This document shows positions 61,156 to 64,000 of a DNA stretch of 64,000 nucleotides, piece by piece (position 1 is the first letter of the stretch; every line of letters begins with the position of its first letter). A program made the translations under genes and the position numbers. The notes beneath the pieces are model-generated. The model was given only the letters and a program-made list of their open reading frames with translations, was not told the DNA's origin and searched no databases. The DNA comes from JBMDXB01 sp048594975 (GTDB lineage: Bacteria > Acidobacteriota > Vicinamibacteria > Vicinamibacterales > 2-12-FULL-66-21), in NCBI GenBank assembly GCA_048594975.1, contig JBMDXQ010000019.1:24951-88950 (forward strand), read 5' to 3'.

Positions 61156-61190
61156 AATCTACCGGCGGGCCGGTGTTTCGTCAAAACGAA
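61156..61190 (-). promoter_or_regulatory. marR promoter and inverted-repeat operator
   Basis: TTGACG, exactly 17 nt, TAGATT (61161-61156), 7 nt, GTG. The inverted repeat TTCGT/ACGAA (61177-61190, 4-bp gap) overlaps the -35, a typical place for a MarR autorepression site. Confidence 0.7.
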
Positions 61191-61234
61191 CTAACGGGCG
61201 GGTCGCGACGAATCGTTCGCGACGGATCGTTCGC

Positions 61235-61328
61235 CATGGAGGCCACGGAGGCCACGAACTCAGAGGTCACCGAGGTCGCGGAGTAGTCAACTCAGAGGCC
61301 ACGGAGGCCACCGAGACAGTCAAACTCA
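61235..61328 (-). repeat. CGTGGCCTCTGAG word repeat, cluster 2
   Basis: Words GGAGGCCACGGAGGCCAC and AACTCAGAGG in the opposite orientation to cluster 1. It lies in the 516-bp gap between marR and the S9 peptidase gene. Confidence 0.8.
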
Positions 61329-61395
61329 AGGTGAATTGGCCAGAACATAATCTGTCGGTCAGTGTGGCGTGTCGGGTCTCCGGACGGAGCCAGAC

Positions 61396-61532
61396 GTGAC
61401 GACCGAACAGATGGTGATCAAACGAAGGGTGGGCTGTCGGAATTCGCCAAGCACCTCGGCAACGTCGAGGACGGGTGCCGGACGAAGGGCTACAGCCTCG
61501 ACGGTTTCTATCGGTTTCGAGAGCGTGGCTAA
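61396..61532 (+). pseudogene. Relic of an IS481-type transposase N-terminus
   Basis: From GTG 61396 the frame reads (V/M)-T-T-E-Q-M-V-I-K-R-R-V-G. It continues after a one-base frameshift near 61431-61436 as L-S-E-F-A-K-H-L-G-N-V, then D-G-C-R-T-K-G-Y-S-L-D-G-F-Y-R-F-R-E-R-G, then a stop at 61530-61532. This matches the recalled IS481 N-terminus (T-T-E-Q, G-N-V, C-x-x-x-G-Y-S-R-D-S-F-Y-R-F-K-E). The DDE core is missing entirely. The left flank around 61340 may hold the old left end. Confidence 0.65.
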
Positions 61533-61544
61533 TACAGATAGGAG

Positions 61545-61598
61545 GCTCCGTGGCCTCCGTGGCCTCTGAGTTCAGTTGCTCTCCGTGGCCTCCGTGTC
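61545..61598 (+). repeat. CGTGGCCTCTGAG word repeat, cluster 3
   Basis: Words CTCCGTGGCCTCCGTGGC and CTCTGAGTTCAG in the same orientation as cluster 1. With cluster 2 it brackets the IS481 relic in inverted orientation. Confidence 0.75.
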
Positions 61599-61665
61599 GA
61601 ACCACCCGTAGGGACCCTCCGTCGCGGACGATCTCGTGCTATAACGCGCCGTCAGGGAGGGCTGG

Positions 61666-63735
61666 ATGAATCGCTATTCGCTCGGCTTCGCCGGTTTGCT
61701 CGCCCTGGTCGCGGTCGCCGCCCGGCCGGCCGCACAGTCGCCGGCACAGTCGCCGCGGCTGCTCGACAAGAACACCTTCATGGAGATGGAGAGCGTCAGC
61801 GCCCCTGACATCTCACCCGACGGACGACGCGTCGTGTTCGCGCGGACGTGGATCGACAAGATGAAGGACCAGTCGCGCAGCAACCTGTGGATCGTCGACA
61901 CCGACGGCTCGCGGGTGCGCGAGCTCACCCGCGGCGGCTGGCGTGACAGCGCCCCCGCCTGGTCGCCCGACTCGAAGCGCATCGCGTTCCTGTCCGATCG
62001 CGACGGCACGAACCAGCTGCACGTCATGTACCTCGACACCGGGGAAGTCGCACAGCTCACCCACGTCCAGCGGGCGCCGTCAGGCATCCGCTGGTCGCCC
62101 GACGGCAAGGTGATCGCGTTCACGCAGCAGGTGCCCGACGAGGAGCCGCCGCTGCGCGTGCAGCTGCCGCCGCGGCCGCGCGGCGCCGAGTGGGCGCGAG
62201 GAGCGACGCTCGTCGATCGGCTGACCTGGGCGCGCGACGGCACCGGGCCGGTCGAGAAAGCGTATATGCACGTCTTCGTCGTCGACGCGGTCCTCGGCGG
62301 CACACCCCAGCAGGTGACGGATGGGAACTACAATCACAGCGACCCGGAGTGGTCCGCCGACGGAAAGACCCTCTACGTGTCCGGAATCCGCAAGCCGGAC
62401 GCGGAGTACCAGCGCGGCGACAGCGAGATCTACGCCGTCGATCTCGCGTCGCGCGCGATCCGGGCGCTCACCAATCGCAAGGGGCCGGACAACAATCCGT
62501 CGGTCTCCCCCGACGGCAAGGGGATCGCCTACACCGGGTACGACGACAGGGATTACACGAGCCACCTCTCGTCTCTCTACCTGATGGACCGTTCCGGCGG
62601 CGCCGGTCGCCTTCTGGCCGGAAACCTGAACAACTCGCCCGCCCAACTCACCTGGGCACGCGACGGCTCGGGCGTGTACTTCACCGTGGGCGAGCGCGGG
62701 TCGCATTCGATCTACTTCGCACCGGTGCAGGGAGCGGTCCGACGCGTGTCGGGCGAGGTCCAGCACACGCTCGGGGGCCTCTCCATCGCCGACAACGGCC
62801 AGGCGGCCACCGTCCGTTCCACCCCGCACGACCCGGGAGACGTTGTCACGTTCCGGATCGAGAACGCCCGCGATGTCTCGACGTGGAAGGCGCTCGTCGA
62901 CGTGAATACCGACGTGCTGTCCGGCGTGAAGCTCGGCGACGTCGACGAGCTCTGGTTCGCGTCGAAGGACGGGCTCAAGGTCCAGGGCTGGCTGATCAAG
63001 CCGGCGAACTTCGAGCCTGGACGCAAGTATCCGATGGTCCTCTGGATTCATGGTGGACCGTGGTCCATGTACGACGTCGGGTTCAACTGGTCGTTTCAGA
63101 ACTTCGCCGCCAGCGGGTACGCGGTGCTGTACACCAACCCGCGCGGGAGCACCGGCTACGGCCAGGAGTTCGTCAACGGCATCCAGCACGCGTATCCCGG
63201 CAAGGACTACGACGACCTGATGGCGGGCGTCGACGCGGCGATCGCGAAGGGCTTCATCGACGAGCGCAACCTCTTCGTGTGCGGCGGCAGCGGCGGCGGC
63301 GTGCTGACCGCCTGGATCGTCGGTCACACGAACCGCTTTGCGGCGGCCGTGTCGATGCGGCCGGTGATCAACTGGCACTCCTTCGTCGGCACGACGGACG
63401 GCCCCAACTGGTACCGGCAGTTCAAGAAGTTCCCGTGGGAAGATCCGATGGAGTACGCGGTGCGGTCGCCGCTGCACTACGTCGCCAACGTGGCCACCCC
63501 GACGATGGTGATGACCGGCGAGGCGGACCTGCGCACGCCCATGGGGCAGAGCGAGGAGTTCTTCCGCGCGCTCAAGATGCTGAAGAAGGACACGCTGCTC
63601 GTGCGGATGCCAGACGAATTCCACGGGTGGCGGCGCCCGTCGCACCGTCTGCTGCAGCAGCTGTACCTGCTGGCGTGGTTCGACAAGTACAAGCGCACCG
63701 GCAGCACCACGACGACGACCGCATCGGGTCGATAA
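61666..63735 (+). CDS. S9 family prolyl oligopeptidase-type peptidase
   Basis: 689 residues. A signal peptide (~1-25), then a WD40-like beta-propeller (PD40 units such as W-S-P-D-S-K-R-I-A-F) and a C-terminal alpha/beta hydrolase with S542 in G-G-S-G-G-G, D621 in G-E-A-D and H653 in E-F-H-G-W. It is an acylaminoacyl/dipeptidyl-peptidase-type enzyme outside the cytoplasm. GGGAGGG lies 7 nt before ATG 61666, and TATAAC (about 61641) could be the -10, so this gene uses a leader. Confidence 0.94.
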   Translation: MNRYSLGFAGLLALVAVAARPAAQSPAQSPRLLDKNTFMEMESVSAPDISPDGRRVVFARTWIDKMKDQSRSNLWIVDTDGSRVRELTRGGWRDSAPAWSPDSKRIAFLSDRDGTNQLHVMYLDTGEVAQLTHVQRAPSGIRWSPDGKVIAFTQQVPDEEPPLRVQLPPRPRGAEWARGATLVDRLTWARDGTGPVEKAYMHVFVVDAVLGGTPQQVTDGNYNHSDPEWSADGKTLYVSGIRKPDAEYQRGDSEIYAVDLASRAIRALTNRKGPDNNPSVSPDGKGIAYTGYDDRDYTSHLSSLYLMDRSGGAGRLLAGNLNNSPAQLTWARDGSGVYFTVGERGSHSIYFAPVQGAVRRVSGEVQHTLGGLSIADNGQAATVRSTPHDPGDVVTFRIENARDVSTWKALVDVNTDVLSGVKLGDVDELWFASKDGLKVQGWLIKPANFEPGRKYPMVLWIHGGPWSMYDVGFNWSFQNFAASGYAVLYTNPRGSTGYGQEFVNGIQHAYPGKDYDDLMAGVDAAIAKGFIDERNLFVCGGSGGGVLTAWIVGHTNRFAAAVSMRPVINWHSFVGTTDGPNWYRQFKKFPWEDPMEYAVRSPLHYVANVATPTMVMTGEADLRTPMGQSEEFFRALKMLKKDTLLVRMPDEFHGWRRPSHRLLQQLYLLAWFDKYKRTGSTTTTTASGR

Positions 63736-63771
63736 CGGCAGGACGGCGCGTCCGCCGCAGCTTTAGCGGAG

Positions 63772-64000
63772 GCGGAGCGGGGCGTGGGCCCCCCCGCGAG
63801 GGAGCGTGTCAGGGGGTCGTGGGGGACGAGTCCCCCGGACTGGCGCGCGATCCCCAGGCGCGAGCGAGCGGACGCGAGCGAGCCACGCGAGCGGAGCGGG
63901 GCGTCGGGGCCCCGCGAGGGAGCGTGTCAGGGGGTCGTGGGGGAGGAGTCCCCCGGACTGGCGCGCGATCCCCAGGCGCGAGCGAGCGGACGCGAGCGAG
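63772..64000. repeat. 118-119-bp GC-rich tandem repeat reaching the window edge
   Basis: Two copies (63772-63890 and 63891-64000, the second cut by the window). They differ by a few substitutions and a 1-nt indel. Each contains GGGGGA-x4-TCCCCC; the loop differs (CGAG against GGAG) while the stem is kept. The array likely continues beyond the window. Confidence 0.85.

Noticed and set aside
61146..61184. TTG 61184 as the marR start (longest frame)
   Set aside because: These bases are the -35 TTGACG, 17 nt from TAGATT. GTG 61148 gives the normal MarR length.

Overview
The window is very GC-rich and gene-dense. It looks like a chromosomal segment of an Acidobacteriota bacterium, probably from a Vicinamibacteria-like lineage. 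The evidence is a large TonB receptor with an N-terminal carboxypeptidase-regulatory-like domain, adjacent ECF sigma and Ser/Thr-kinase genes, a PadR regulator overlapping a membrane gene with a HAAS-type prefix, many secreted peptidases and amidases, and a cytoplasmic PBP/FtsH/Lgt housekeeping set. This placement is inference from gene content. There is no rRNA, tRNA or CRISPR array, and no intact mobile element.

Layout. 0-8.4 kb: an outer-membrane protein, a diadenylate-cyclase-like protein divergent from an acyl-ACP-synthetase/ACP/acyltransferase fusion, infA, a DEAD-box RNA helicase and a Cys4 mini-protein, then a MerR-TPR fusion. 8.5-14 kb: glucokinase, a GntR regulator and a TonB receptor, probably a glycan-uptake locus, closed by a strong terminator. 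14-25.9 kb: LemA/DUF2207, Lgt, PadR plus membrane protein, an M14 peptidase, a kinase-pseudokinase, a secreted atypical kinase, and a PBP1 gene co-transcribed with phosphatidylcholine synthase. 26-38.6 kb: FtsH, a second Ser/Thr kinase, an Lhr helicase-Nei glycosylase pair, a second PBP1, and a TudS-FdhD fusion. 38.8-50 kb: a triple RidA, an ECF/FecR/DUF5107/haem-binding operon, a secreted protein plus amidase, and a protein built of 34-residue SDYE repeats. 50.4-58.6 kb: cyclophilin-ECF-kinase, facing an MltB-TonB receptor-YfiR-CHASE8 hybrid kinase operon. 58.6-64 kb: a BASS transporter, a MarR/SRPBCC/DUF4199 operon bracketed by inverted word repeats, an IS481 transposase relic, an S9 peptidase and a 118-bp tandem repeat at the right edge.

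Two patterns run through the whole window. First, most operon-leading genes have a TANNNT-type -10 box only 6-11 nt upstream of the start codon, so their mRNAs should be leaderless or almost so; in several cases this moves the start codon from the longest-frame position. A minority (infA, the glycan TonB receptor, cyclophilin, the second PBP, the secreted kinase, the S9 peptidase) carry Shine-Dalgarno sequences. Second, gene junctions, especially convergent ones, hold small self-complementary word repeats of several unrelated families, and the repeats sometimes supply the stop codon or last residues of a gene. The most system-like locus is the MltB-TonB-YfiR-CHASE8 kinase operon, which resembles the YfiR/YfiN envelope-stress circuit with a histidine kinase in place of the diguanylate cyclase.
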